This document shows, one piece after another, positions 17,911 through 26,167 of a stretch of 49,048 nucleotides of DNA. Each line of letters starts with the position of its first letter. Within the stretch, counting starts at the first letter, position 1. The notes below the pieces were generated by a model. That model saw nothing but the letters and a program-made list of their open reading frames with translations, was not told where the DNA came from and ran no database searches. The translations under genes were made by a program, and so were the position numbers. The stretch is from CAZGNZ01 sp964527215 (GTDB taxonomy: Bacteria > Fidelibacterota > Marinisomatia > SCGC-AAA003-L08 > JACNLC01), in assembly GCA_964527215.1 (NCBI GenBank), contig CAZGNZ010000035.1:1-49048 (forward strand), written 5' to 3'.

Positions 17911-18705
17911 TTACGTCTTTATGTATTTGACAGCCAAGGCAATTTCCTGCCCGTTCCGGGCAATCATTCGGCAGCTGATGATCTTCAGTTTTCCGGTAAA
18001 CTCAAACAGAATGTCGTAGGGGGATATTGAATTTCGGGAATTGACCAATGTAATGCGGCCGGGCTCCGCAGTGAGCTGAACACCTTCCGGCTGGGAATCC
18101 TTCCGGACTTGGCAGTCCCCGCTGATATCCAAAAATACGGCCTCAATGTTCCGGCCCCTCTGTATGGAAACCCAGCCCGAATGCACTTCTATCCCGGGCG
18201 GTTCCTCACGGATGGCGTATGCTCGAACCTCCCGCTCCAGTTCCTCGTCCACCGGCTCGTCAGTGCGGTGCAGTTCAGGAGTTGGCAGGGATTCAAGAAA
18301 TTTATCGGACCTGAGAGTCCGCATTCTGTTCAGGCGCAGCCGGCGGGTGATATCTTTGTCATCAGAGGAAACAACGGTGACGGAGGAGGGAAAAGCCTTT
18401 TCAGACATCAGCCTGCAAATCAGATCGTCCGCGCTTTCGGGCGGTTGGGAAAAACGGTATTTGACGGGTGAATCGGCTCCGGATCGACGGAATGAACCGC
18501 GTCCCCCCGCACCGTCAAAAATCACCGTACAGATCGCCGGGGCCGGAAGCAGGGCAAAACGGTCTTCCAGAAAGTTCAGCAGACCTTCCCGGGCTGCCTT
18601 CGGATCGATCTCCAGAAGCGGTTTCAGTTCCGGATGGGCATGAATGAGATTGTACCCGTCAATGACATAATGATGTCCCGACGGAACGGTTGGTTTTCTG
18701 GCCAT
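17911..18705 (-). CDS. NYN-domain (YacP-like) predicted RNase
   Basis: A 264-aa protein whose first about 150 residues match the NYN/PIN-like nuclease fold of the YacP (Rae1-type) family. The acidic active-site residues are visible: VIDGYNLI (D16), VIFDGAGG (D64), SADDLI (D93/D94) and VVSSDDKDI (D115/D116). The C-terminal about 110 residues are not recognised; they are beta-rich in appearance and end in hydrophobic strands. It follows the CpcT/CpeT-like lipoprotein gene by 39 nt on the same strand, probably in one transcript. Expected to be a cytoplasmic endoribonuclease. The substrate is unknown and the C-terminal extension is unusual for YacP, which is normally about 170 aa. Confidence 0.75.
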   Translation of the reverse strand: MARKPTVPSGHHYVIDGYNLIHAHPELKPLLEIDPKAAREGLLNFLEDRFALLPAPAICTVIFDGAGGRGSFRRSGADSPVKYRFSQPPESADDLICRLMSEKAFPSSVTVVSSDDKDITRRLRLNRMRTLRSDKFLESLPTPELHRTDEPVDEELEREVRAYAIREEPPGIEVHSGWVSIQRGRNIEAVFLDISGDCQVRKDSQPEGVQLTAEPGRITLVNSRNSISPYDILFEFTGKLKIISCRMIARNGQEIALAVKYIKT

Positions 18706-18744
18706 AGTTCAGACTGCGGTATCAATGATGAACGTCAGCAGGCA

Positions 18745-19362
18745 TCATTTCCGGTCAAATACGTATCCGCCCCTGACCGCTCCCCACACCTGTTCATCTT
18801 CGCTGTTGAATCCCTGATCCCAGCTGGTGATTCCGTCCGGGGTGACAGTGACTTTTGATGTGGCGTACCGCGCATCACCCAGGCGGCTGACACATTCTTT
18901 CCCCACAGTACTGCCGGAGAATGTCCCGTCAGGACTGCTGCGGAGAATCACGGCACAGCCCTCCCGGGCAGCAAGGGAATCGGGGGTCAGCTCTGAGAGC
19001 GGAGCGTCATTTCGCCACACGCCGGCAAACCGCAGAGGGGTTTCCATGGCATACACGGCACTGGAAAATGAACCGTCCTCCAGCGATGTCACATGATATA
19101 CCCGCTGGCGATAGGGCCGGTCCAGATGACTGGCAACCGCCTGCTCCACATACAGCCAAAATCCGTCCTCGCGGTCCTGCCAGATGGGCACCATTTCCAG
19201 CCGTATGTCAAAAAAGGCGGAATCCGCCAGAGACTGGGCCTGACTGCTGAACGAACCCGTCATCATATCCTTCAGCCGCATCAGGTCTTTTTCCTGTGTC
19301 GGCTCACACCCCATAATCAAAAAACCGGCAGTTAAAATTCCAATCAGCATTCTTTTCATCAT
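18745..19362 (-). CDS. CpcT/CpeT-family lipoprotein
   Basis: A 205-aa protein with a lipoprotein signal peptide: KR at the N-terminus, a hydrophobic stretch and the lipobox LIMG-C with C19. The mature part resembles the CpcT/CpeT family, a beta-barrel fold named for phycobilin lyases: LMTGSFSSQAQS, an IRLEMVPIW strand, FWLYVEQA, RPYRQRVYHV and the C-terminal W.QGFN...QVWG block. There are no phycobilisome genes here, and the family also occurs in non-photosynthetic bacteria as an envelope lipoprotein of unknown function. A GGAG ribosome site precedes two consecutive ATG codons. It reads away from the suf operon across a 239-nt divergent promoter region. Confidence 0.75.
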   Translation of the reverse strand: MMKRMLIGILTAGFLIMGCEPTQEKDLMRLKDMMTGSFSSQAQSLADSAFFDIRLEMVPIWQDREDGFWLYVEQAVASHLDRPYRQRVYHVTSLEDGSFSSAVYAMETPLRFAGVWRNDAPLSELTPDSLAAREGCAVILRSSPDGTFSGSTVGKECVSRLGDARYATSKVTVTPDGITSWDQGFNSEDEQVWGAVRGGYVFDRK

Positions 19363-19519
19363 CTAGCTCCGCGTTTCCATAAAAAAAATCAAACGGTTGA
19401 ATATCAAATCCGTCACTTCAAAAAAATTACCTTTCTTTGCGAATCAATTAATATTCAATTTTAGCGCCCCGGAAAATCCTTTTTCCCATCCTTTTCATTC
19501 CTTCATGACCCAAAATAAT

Positions 19520-19538
19520 TACGACCTGTTTAGTCGTA
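19520..19538. promoter_or_regulatory. candidate IscR/Rrf2 operator in front of the suf operon
   Basis: TACGAC (19520-19525) and GTCGTA (19533-19538) form a perfect 6-bp inverted repeat around a 7-nt A/T-rich centre. The core GAC-N7-AGTC-like pattern resembles the type 1 (cluster-dependent) IscR site. It lies about 65 nt upstream of an Rrf2 gene that has the three IscR-like cysteines, so autoregulation of rrf2-suf is the natural reading. It is also positioned to affect the divergent CpcT/CpeT-like gene. Confidence 0.6.
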
Positions 19539-19601
19539 TTTATTTCTTGCTCCGCTTCTGCCGACTCTCCTAATTTTAAGCAATGTAAACGGGTGTTATT
19601 T

Positions 19602-20003
19602 ATGCTAAAACTGACAAAGAAAATAGAATATGCCCTGATTGCTCTGCGTCATATGCAGACCAAGGGCTGTGACAACATCAGCAGTGCCAAAGAGATTTCT
19701 GAAACCTATGAAATTCCTTATGAGATTCTTGCCAAAACCCTGCAGCATCTGGCTCGCAATTCCATCATCAAGGCGATTCAGGGTCCCAAGGGCGGATACC
19801 TTCTGGAACGGGTGCCTGCCGGTATTCAGATGATCCAGTTTATTGAAATGATGGAGGGGCCCATCGGTCTGGTTGACTGCCAGATCAGCGGGGACTGCCT
19901 TCGCCTGGACACCTGCAATATCCGCCTGCCGATTGAAAAACTGAATCAAGATATCCAGAAAGTGCTGCGGGAAGTAACACTGGCCGACATTCTGGTCAGT
20001 TAG
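19602..20003 (+). CDS. Rrf2/IscR-family [Fe-S]-sensing repressor of the suf operon
   Basis: A 133-aa winged-helix regulator. The N-terminal KLTKKIEYALIALRHM and the IPYEILAKTLQHLARNSIIK recognition region followed by GPKGGYLL (about 61-68) are typical of Rrf2. Three cysteines, C93, C99 and C105 (C-x5-C-x5-C), match the spacing of the [2Fe-2S] ligands in E. coli IscR. The frame opens at a GTG at 19593, but the ATG at 19602 gives the standard MLKLTKK start. It is the first gene of the plus-strand suf operon, 12 nt before sufB, with a palindromic operator candidate upstream. It most likely represses suf when clusters are sufficient. Confidence 0.9.
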   Translation: MLKLTKKIEYALIALRHMQTKGCDNISSAKEISETYEIPYEILAKTLQHLARNSIIKAIQGPKGGYLLERVPAGIQMIQFIEMMEGPIGLVDCQISGDCLRLDTCNIRLPIEKLNQDIQKVLREVTLADILVS

Positions 20004-20015
20004 CGTTGAGTAAAG

Positions 20016-21461
20016 ATGACAAACAGCAAACAAACCATTGAAAATTTCACCAGTCAGGATTACAAGTACGGCTTCGTCACGCCTATTGATCAGGAGACGC
20101 TGCCGCCGGGGCTGAACGAGGATGTTATCCGTACCATATCCGCCAAGAAAAACGAACCGGACTGGCTGACGGCCTGGCGGCTGAAGGCCTATCGTCACTG
20201 GATTACGCTGACGGAACCGGAGTGGGCGAAACTGGCGTATGACAAACCGGAATTTCAGTCCATCAGTTATTATGCTGCCCCGAAAAAGAAAAAGGAGCTG
20301 AAAAGTCTGGATGAGGTGGATCCGGAGCTGCTGCGGACCTACAACAAGCTGGGCATTCCGCTTGAAGAGCAGAAGATGCTGGCCGGCGTGGCCGTGGATG
20401 CCGTTTTTGACAGTGTTTCCGTGGCCACCACATTCAAGGAAGAGCTGGCAAAACACGATATCATTTTCTGTTCATTTTCTGAAGCGGTTCAAAAACATCC
20501 CGATCTGGTGCGCCGGTATCTCGGTTCGGTGGTGCCCCATACCGATAATTTCTATGCCGCGCTCAATGCGGCTGTTTTCAGTGACGGCAGCTTCGTGTAC
20601 ATCCCAAAGGGCGTCCGGTCACCCATGGAACTGTCCACGTATTTCCGAATCAACGCCTCCAATACCGGTCAGTTTGAGCGCACCCTGATTGTGGCGGATG
20701 AGTCTTCCTATGTCTCCTATCTGGAAGGCTGCACTGCTCCGATGCGGGACGAAAATCAGCTTCACGCCGCCGTGGTGGAAATCGTGGCACTGGACCGGGC
20801 GGAAGTCAAATACTCCACGGTTCAAAACTGGTATCCGGGCGACAAGGAGGGCAAAGGCGGAATATACAATTTTGTCACCAAGCGCGGGGCCTGCCGCGGG
20901 AATCATTCCAAAATCAGCTGGACGCAGGTGGAAACAGGATCGGCTGTTACCTGGAAATATCCCGGCTGCATTCTGCAGGGGGATCACTCAGTGGGTGAAT
21001 TCTACTCGGTCGCGCTGACCAATAATTATCAGCAGGCGGACACCGGCACCAAAATGATTCATATCGGAAAAAACACACGCAGCACCATCATATCCAAAGG
21101 GATTTCCGCGGGTCACGGTCAGAACATCTACCGGGGCGAGGTTCGAATCTTGAAAAATGCTGAAAACGCCCGGAATTATTCCCAGTGCGATTCCATTCTG
21201 ATCGGCGATCAGTGCGGCGCACACACGTTTCCCTACATCGATGTGCGCAATCCCTCGGCTCAGATGGAGCATGAGGCCACCACATCCAATATCGGCGAAG
21301 ATCAGATTTTTTACTGCAATCAGCGGGGCATTGCCACGGAAGATGCCGTTTCCATGATTGTCAACGGGTTCTGCCGGGAGATTTTCAAAGAACTGCCCAT
21401 GGAATTTGCCGTGGAGGCACAGAAACTGATGGAAGTGAGTCTAGAAGGCAGTGTCGGTTAA
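20016..21461 (+). CDS. sufB: Fe-S cluster assembly scaffold protein SufB
   Basis: Scaffold subunit of the SufBC2D complex on which nascent Fe-S clusters form, 481 aa, close to the E. coli length (495). Conserved C-terminal blocks are visible: IYRGEVRILKNAENA, SQCDSILIGDQCGAHTFP (cluster/sulfur-acceptor Cys region), QMEHEATTSNI, and EDQIFYCNQRGI followed by EEDAV-like EDAVSMIVNGF. It is the second gene of the rrf2-sufBCDUTS operon and is followed after 36 nt by sufC. Confidence 0.97.
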   Translation: MTNSKQTIENFTSQDYKYGFVTPIDQETLPPGLNEDVIRTISAKKNEPDWLTAWRLKAYRHWITLTEPEWAKLAYDKPEFQSISYYAAPKKKKELKSLDEVDPELLRTYNKLGIPLEEQKMLAGVAVDAVFDSVSVATTFKEELAKHDIIFCSFSEAVQKHPDLVRRYLGSVVPHTDNFYAALNAAVFSDGSFVYIPKGVRSPMELSTYFRINASNTGQFERTLIVADESSYVSYLEGCTAPMRDENQLHAAVVEIVALDRAEVKYSTVQNWYPGDKEGKGGIYNFVTKRGACRGNHSKISWTQVETGSAVTWKYPGCILQGDHSVGEFYSVALTNNYQQADTGTKMIHIGKNTRSTIISKGISAGHGQNIYRGEVRILKNAENARNYSQCDSILIGDQCGAHTFPYIDVRNPSAQMEHEATTSNIGEDQIFYCNQRGIATEDAVSMIVNGFCREIFKELPMEFAVEAQKLMEVSLEGSVG

Positions 21462-21497
21462 TCCGTCTGCCGAAACCGTTACACGGAGCTTAACATA

Positions 21498-22265
21498 ATG
21501 ATTCAGATCAAAGATTTGCATGTGGCTGTGGAAGGTCAGAAAATCCTGAAGGGCATCAATCTGGATGTCCGCCCCGGCGAACTGCATGCTGTCATGGGAC
21601 CCAACGGTTCCGGAAAAAGCACCTTTGCCAATGCCATTTCAGGCAATGAAAAATATGAAGTGACTGCCGGTGAAATTCTGTTCAGAAAGAAGGATCTGAC
21701 TGAACTGTCGCCGGAGGATCGGGCCTGCGAAGGCATTTTTCAATCGTTCCAGTATCCGGTGGTAATTCCCGGAGTCAACAACATGTACTTTCTGAAGACC
21801 GCCCTGAACTCCATTCGAAAATACCGCGGTCTGGATGAGCTGGATGCCATGGACTTCATGGAATTGATTCGGCAGAAGCTGAAAGTGGTGAAACTGGATG
21901 AACGCTTCATTCAGCGTCCCGTCAACGAGGGTTTTTCCGGCGGGGAGAAAAAGCGGAATGAAATCCTGCAGATGATCACCCTGGAGCCCAGCCTGTGTGT
22001 GCTGGATGAAACCGATTCCGGGCTGGACATTGACGCACTGAAAACGGTGGCGGAAGGGGTGCGGAACTACCGCAATGCAGAGCGAAGTTTCATCGTGATC
22101 ACGCATTACCAGCGGCTGCTGAATTATCTGGAACCTGATTTTGTGCATGTCCTGATGGACGGCCGCATTGTCAAGTCAGGCGGCAGCGATCTGGCCCACA
22201 AGCTGGAAGCCGAAGGATATGCCTGGCTGGAGCGTGAAGTCAAAGAATCCGAACAGAGTGCCTGA
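21498..22265 (+). CDS. sufC: Fe-S cluster assembly ATPase SufC
   Basis: ABC-type ATPase of the SufBC2D scaffold complex, 255 aa. Walker A GPNGSGKST is at 34-42 (K40), the ABC signature GFSGGEKKRNEIL at about 145-157 and Walker B CVLDETDSGLDIDAL at about 167-181 (D170, E171). The IxxTHYQR switch region is present (VITHYQRLLNYL). A GGAG ribosome site precedes the ATG. Its stop overlaps the sufD start by one base (TGATG), indicating coupled translation. All ATPase motifs are intact. Confidence 0.97.
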   Translation: MIQIKDLHVAVEGQKILKGINLDVRPGELHAVMGPNGSGKSTFANAISGNEKYEVTAGEILFRKKDLTELSPEDRACEGIFQSFQYPVVIPGVNNMYFLKTALNSIRKYRGLDELDAMDFMELIRQKLKVVKLDERFIQRPVNEGFSGGEKKRNEILQMITLEPSLCVLDETDSGLDIDALKTVAEGVRNYRNAERSFIVITHYQRLLNYLEPDFVHVLMDGRIVKSGGSDLAHKLEAEGYAWLEREVKESEQSA

Positions 22266-23572
22266 TGATGACTGACTCCTCCGCCCATCTGGATTTGGCT
22301 GCATACCTGCCGGAACGGGACGCGCCCGGTCTGCCGCAGGCGATTGCGGAATTACGGTCCGCAGGTCGGGAAGAATTTCTTCGGACCGGATTCCCGAACC
22401 TCAAACAGGAGGACTGGCGCTTTACCAGTCTGAACGCCCTGTTGGCTTCCCGGTATCAGGTCCGTCCCGAAATCACGCATTCGGATCCCGGACTGTCGGA
22501 ATTTCCCTGTCCGGCCGACTGCATTACGGTTAAAATGGTCAACGGTAATCTGATCCCGGGACACCATGATCATTCCCTGGACGATGTGATCATCCAGCCG
22601 CTTGCAGCGGCACTGCAGGAACGTCCGAATCTGATCGCCGATCACCTGGAAAACAGCCTTCGGCAGTCGGTTTCCGGACTCCAGGCGCTGAATACGGCCC
22701 ATCTGTCCGAAGGTCTGCTGGTTCATGTTCCAGCCGGAGTGGAGGCCAAGCTGCCGGTTCAGATATTCATGTGGAGCCGGGGTGCAAATCTGCCGACCGC
22801 AAACCATCTGCGCACTGTTATTATCCTTGAAGAAAGTGCCCGGCTGACGCTGACGGAAGTTTTTTCCGGCTCCGGGTCGTACTGGAACAATCATATTACG
22901 GATATTTCCGTGGGTGCGGACGCTCAGCTGAAGTACGTTCGAATTCAAAATGAAAGTACGGACGCGGATCATACGGCTTCCACTCGAATAACGGCCGGCC
23001 GCGCGTCCGATGTCCGCAGTCTGTTTTTCGACATGGGGAGCAGACTGGCGCGTCACGATATTACGGCTGTCCTGAATGACGAACATGCCCATGCGGAGCT
23101 GAATGGTCTGTTTGCCGCATCCGGCAGGCAGCATCTGGACAACCACACGGAAATTCATCATGCCCGGCCGCATTGCACCAGCAGTGAGCTGTTCAAAGGC
23201 ATTTTGGCCGATCAGTCGCGCGGTGTATTCAACGGTCTGATAAAAGTGGATCAGATTGCCCAGAAAACAGATTCCCAGCAGACCAACCGCAACCTGCTGC
23301 TCTCACGGGCGGCTCGAATGAACAGCAATCCGCAGCTGGAGATTTATGCAGATGACGTGAAATGCAGTCACGGTTCCACCACCGGTCAGCTGGACGAAGA
23401 GGCGGTTTTTTATCTGCGTTCCCGGGGAATCGGTGCAGAGGCGGCGGTGGGTCTGATGATCCGCGGATTCGCCCAGGAAATACTGAACCAGATCAGCGGG
23501 GATGAGCTCCAGGAACTGATCTGGCAGGCACTCACTCGAAAACTGCCGGCGCTGGCCGGAACGGAGCGTTAA
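22265..23572 (+). CDS. sufD: Fe-S cluster assembly protein SufD
   Basis: SufB paralogue that heterodimerises with SufB on the SufC dimer, 435 aa. Seen: an N-terminal helical part with LKQEDWRFTSL, then the beta-helix core with VHVPAGVE, the ELNGLFAASGRQHLDNHTEIHH block, and the C-terminal CSHGSTTGQLDEEAVFYLRS, whose Cys/His pair corresponds to the cluster-interface residues of E. coli SufD. The first ATG overlaps the sufC stop (TGATG) and a second ATG follows directly, so either may be used. sufU begins 2 nt after its stop. Confidence 0.93.
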   Translation: MMTDSSAHLDLAAYLPERDAPGLPQAIAELRSAGREEFLRTGFPNLKQEDWRFTSLNALLASRYQVRPEITHSDPGLSEFPCPADCITVKMVNGNLIPGHHDHSLDDVIIQPLAAALQERPNLIADHLENSLRQSVSGLQALNTAHLSEGLLVHVPAGVEAKLPVQIFMWSRGANLPTANHLRTVIILEESARLTLTEVFSGSGSYWNNHITDISVGADAQLKYVRIQNESTDADHTASTRITAGRASDVRSLFFDMGSRLARHDITAVLNDEHAHAELNGLFAASGRQHLDNHTEIHHARPHCTSSELFKGILADQSRGVFNGLIKVDQIAQKTDSQQTNRNLLLSRAARMNSNPQLEIYADDVKCSHGSTTGQLDEEAVFYLRSRGIGAEAAVGLMIRGFAQEILNQISGDELQELIWQALTRKLPALAGTER

Positions 23573-23574
23573 TC

Positions 23575-24021
23575 ATGGATGAATTCCGCGAGCTGTATCA
23601 GCAGCTTATTCTGGACCACAACCAGAATCCCAGAAATTTTCGCGACATGCCCGATGCCAATCATTCCTGTGAAGGGCACAATCCCCTGTGCGGCGATGAG
23701 ATCACTGTGTATCTGAAGGTAGAAAACGACGTCATTCAGGACATCAGTTTTACCGGATCGGGCTGCGCCATATCCAAAGCATCCGCCTCCATAATGACCA
23801 CGATGCTCAAGGGTCAGACCGTGACAGAGGCCAGGAACATATTCAATCAGTTTCACCGGCTGGTGACAACAGGTGAAACATCGGACAGTCCCATTGGGAA
23901 ACTGGCAGTCCTGGCCGGGGTTCACAAATTCCCGTCGCGGGTCAAGTGTGCCGTTCTGGGCTGGCATACGGCCATGGAATCCCTGAAAAAAGAAAGTGGA
24001 AAATCCGTATCAACAGAGTAA
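23575..24021 (+). CDS. sufU: SufU-type sulfur-transfer protein
   Basis: A 148-aa IscU-fold protein of the SufU class, which in Gram-positive bacteria is a zinc-dependent sulfur acceptor stimulating SufS. The expected metal ligands are present: C39 and D41 (NPLCGD), C64 (GSGCAIS) and C125 (RVKCAVLGW). The 18-20-residue insertion before the last Cys region that separates SufU from IscU is visible around 85-105. It sits between sufD and sufT with gaps of 2-3 nt. There is no SufE in the operon, so SufU is the probable partner of SufS. C-terminal residues after 140 are low-complexity. Confidence 0.92.
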   Translation: MDEFRELYQQLILDHNQNPRNFRDMPDANHSCEGHNPLCGDEITVYLKVENDVIQDISFTGSGCAISKASASIMTTMLKGQTVTEARNIFNQFHRLVTTGETSDSPIGKLAVLAGVHKFPSRVKCAVLGWHTAMESLKKESGKSVSTE

Positions 24022-24024
24022 GTC

Positions 24025-24579
24025 ATGACAAACACTGACGAATACATCCGGCTGTCGCGAGAGGCGAGAGCCCAGCTGATTCCCTCCGGGGATATAGTCA
24101 TTTTGCAGAAGGGCCAGCCCGTAAAAATCACCCAGGCACTGGGAGGCAGCTACACCCTGTACATCAATGGAAATCTGGTCAAGCTTTCCGGCGAGGATGC
24201 TGATGCCATCGGCATGGAACCGGTTCAGCCCGAAACGTCCGATGCGGATTTTGATCCCGATGCTCCGGTGGCTGAAGAGGTGATTTGGGAAAAGCTGAAA
24301 TCCTGCTACGATCCGGAAATCCCGGTAAATATTGTGGATCTGGGACTGGTATATGAGCTGGTGATCACGCCGCATTCCGACGGCGGGAACATGGTGGTGG
24401 TCAAAATGACCCTGACGGCTCCCGGCTGCGGCATGGGTCCTTCCATCGCCGCCGACGCGGAATACAAGGTCGGTCAGATTCCCGGTGTAACGGAAGTAAA
24501 GGTGGAGCTGGTCTGGGAGCCGCTCTGGAACCGCGACATGATGTCTGATGCGGCCAAGCTGCAGCTGGGGATGCTATGA
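24025..24579 (+). CDS. sufT: SufT-like Fe-S assembly factor (DUF59/MIP18 domain)
   Basis: A 184-aa protein with an N-terminal about 70-residue region typical of SufT (QLIPSGDIVILQKGQPVKITQALGGSYT, about 17-44) and a C-terminal MIP18/DUF59 domain (about 85-180) containing CYDPEIPVNIVDLGLVYEL and the conserved cysteine in TAPGCGMGP. SufT acts as a maturation factor for Fe-S proteins in high-demand conditions. It lies 3 nt after sufU, and its stop overlaps the sufS start in an ATGA, so production is coupled to SufS. The length and two-part structure match the SufT subfamily rather than minimal DUF59 proteins. Confidence 0.9.
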   Translation: MTNTDEYIRLSREARAQLIPSGDIVILQKGQPVKITQALGGSYTLYINGNLVKLSGEDADAIGMEPVQPETSDADFDPDAPVAEEVIWEKLKSCYDPEIPVNIVDLGLVYELVITPHSDGGNMVVVKMTLTAPGCGMGPSIAADAEYKVGQIPGVTEVKVELVWEPLWNRDMMSDAAKLQLGML

Positions 24580-25814
24580 CCCATCCTGAACCTGTTTTGG
24601 ATGCAGCGGCCATTCGCCGTGACTTTCCCATACTGGATCAGGCATCCGGTTCCGAGCCGTTCATTTTTCTTGACAGTGCCGCCACCACCCTGAAGCCGCG
24701 GCAGGTGATTGATGCCGTCACGGAATACTACGCCGCCTACAGCTCCAATGTTCATCGCGGCATATACAAAATTGCCGAGCGGGCCACTGCCGAATATGAG
24801 GCAGTGCGGGAAAAAACAGCCCGCTTTATCAATGCCCCGGAGACATCCGGAATTGTATTTACCAGCGGTGCCACGGAATCCATCAATCTGGCTGCCTATT
24901 CCTGGGCGCGGCGCAATCTGTCGCCCGGCGACGAAATTCTGATCACGGAAATGGAACATCACAGCAATCTGGTGCCCTGGCAGCTGGCGGCCCAGGATAC
25001 CGGTGCCGCTTTGAAGTATATCCCGATTCTGGAAGACGGTACGCTGGACCGGGAAAAACTGGATGAGCTGCTGAATCCCAAGGTAAAACTGCTTTGCCTG
25101 ACCCATCAGTCCAATGTGCTGGGAACGGTCAATCCTGTTGCGGACATTGCCGCGAAGGCCCATGATGCCGGTGCCCTGGTGCTGGTGGATGCGTCCCAGA
25201 GCGTCCCTCATTTCCCGGTGGATGTACAGGCGCTGGATTGTGATTTTATGGCATTTTCCGGACACAAGATGCTGGGTCCAACGGGTGTGGGTGTGCTGTA
25301 TGCCCGTCCCGAGCTATTGGAAGCGATGCCGCCGTTTTTGGGCGGCGGGGAGATGATCCGCAGCGTGAGTATGGAATCATCCGTATGGAATGATATCCCG
25401 TTCAAGTTCGAAGCGGGAACACCCAATGTGGCTCAGGTCATCGGTCTGGGATCGGCGATTGATTACTTATCGAATATCGGCATGGAAAAGGTGGCGCGCT
25501 GTGAGCAGAAGCTGCGTGACTATGCGACCGACCGGCTGGCTGAGATTCCCGGACTGCGCATTTACGGAAATGCCCCTCGGCGCGGAGCAGTGCTCAGTTT
25601 TGATCTGGACGGCATTCATCCCCACGACATCGCCCAGATGCTCAGTGAGTATGGTGTGGCGGTCCGGGCCGGACATCACTGTGCCCAGCCGATCATGAAG
25701 CGGTATCAGGTCTCTTCCACCACCCGGGCCAGTTTTTATATTTATAACACCTTTGAAGAAGCGGACCAGCTCTGCGATGCCATTCGAAAAGTGCAGCGGT
25801 TCTGGGGAGTGTGA
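24576..25814 (+). CDS. sufS: cysteine desulfurase SufS
   Basis: PLP-dependent group II cysteine desulfurase, 412 aa, mobilising sulfur from L-cysteine as a persulfide. Seen: the HRG region (SSNVHRGIYKIAERAT), EMEHHSN (H128/H129 region), VDASQSVPH, the PLP lysine in SGHKMLGPTG (K231), and RAGHHCAQPIM with the catalytic C369 on the active-site loop. It is the last gene of the suf operon, starting in an ATGA overlap with sufT. Its stop is 85 nt from the trailer end of the oppositely transcribed CRISPR array, with no clear terminator between them. Confidence 0.96.
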   Translation: MTHPEPVLDAAAIRRDFPILDQASGSEPFIFLDSAATTLKPRQVIDAVTEYYAAYSSNVHRGIYKIAERATAEYEAVREKTARFINAPETSGIVFTSGATESINLAAYSWARRNLSPGDEILITEMEHHSNLVPWQLAAQDTGAALKYIPILEDGTLDREKLDELLNPKVKLLCLTHQSNVLGTVNPVADIAAKAHDAGALVLVDASQSVPHFPVDVQALDCDFMAFSGHKMLGPTGVGVLYARPELLEAMPPFLGGGEMIRSVSMESSVWNDIPFKFEAGTPNVAQVIGLGSAIDYLSNIGMEKVARCEQKLRDYATDRLAEIPGLRIYGNAPRRGAVLSFDLDGIHPHDIAQMLSEYGVAVRAGHHCAQPIMKRYQVSSTTRASFYIYNTFEEADQLCDAIRKVQRFWGV

Positions 25815-26139
25815 CGAAGACGGCTGCAAAATCTCGAAAGTTGATTTTGAAAATTGAGGCAGAGCGGGTTGGTTTTCAGCGAGGATTTCAGCATACCGTT
25901 TTCTAAGCCGCCTGTGCGGCGGTCAACCAAATAATCGGACAACAATCTCATCCTTTGGCTTTCTAAGCCGCCTGTGCGGCGGTCAACTTGCAAATGCTTC
26001 AACTTTGACTCTTGATGTTTTTCTAAGCCGCCTGTGCGGCGGTCAACTTTATAGTCTTTGGTGAGTTGGACAGACCAACTTTCTAAGCCGCCTGTGCGGC
26101 GGTCAACGATGAAATCATCAGTGATATGAATTTCCAGCT

Positions 26140-26167
26140 TTTCTAAGCCGCCTGTTTGGCGGTCAAC
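26140..26167 (-). repeat. degenerate CRISPR repeat near the trailer end
   Basis: Fifth repeat from the left end. Plus-strand CCTGTTTGGC replaces the consensus CCTGTGCGGC (two adjacent changes). One change falls in the stem, so the hairpin is weakened. Degenerate repeats are typical of the leader-distal end, which supports the assigned array direction. Confidence 0.85.
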
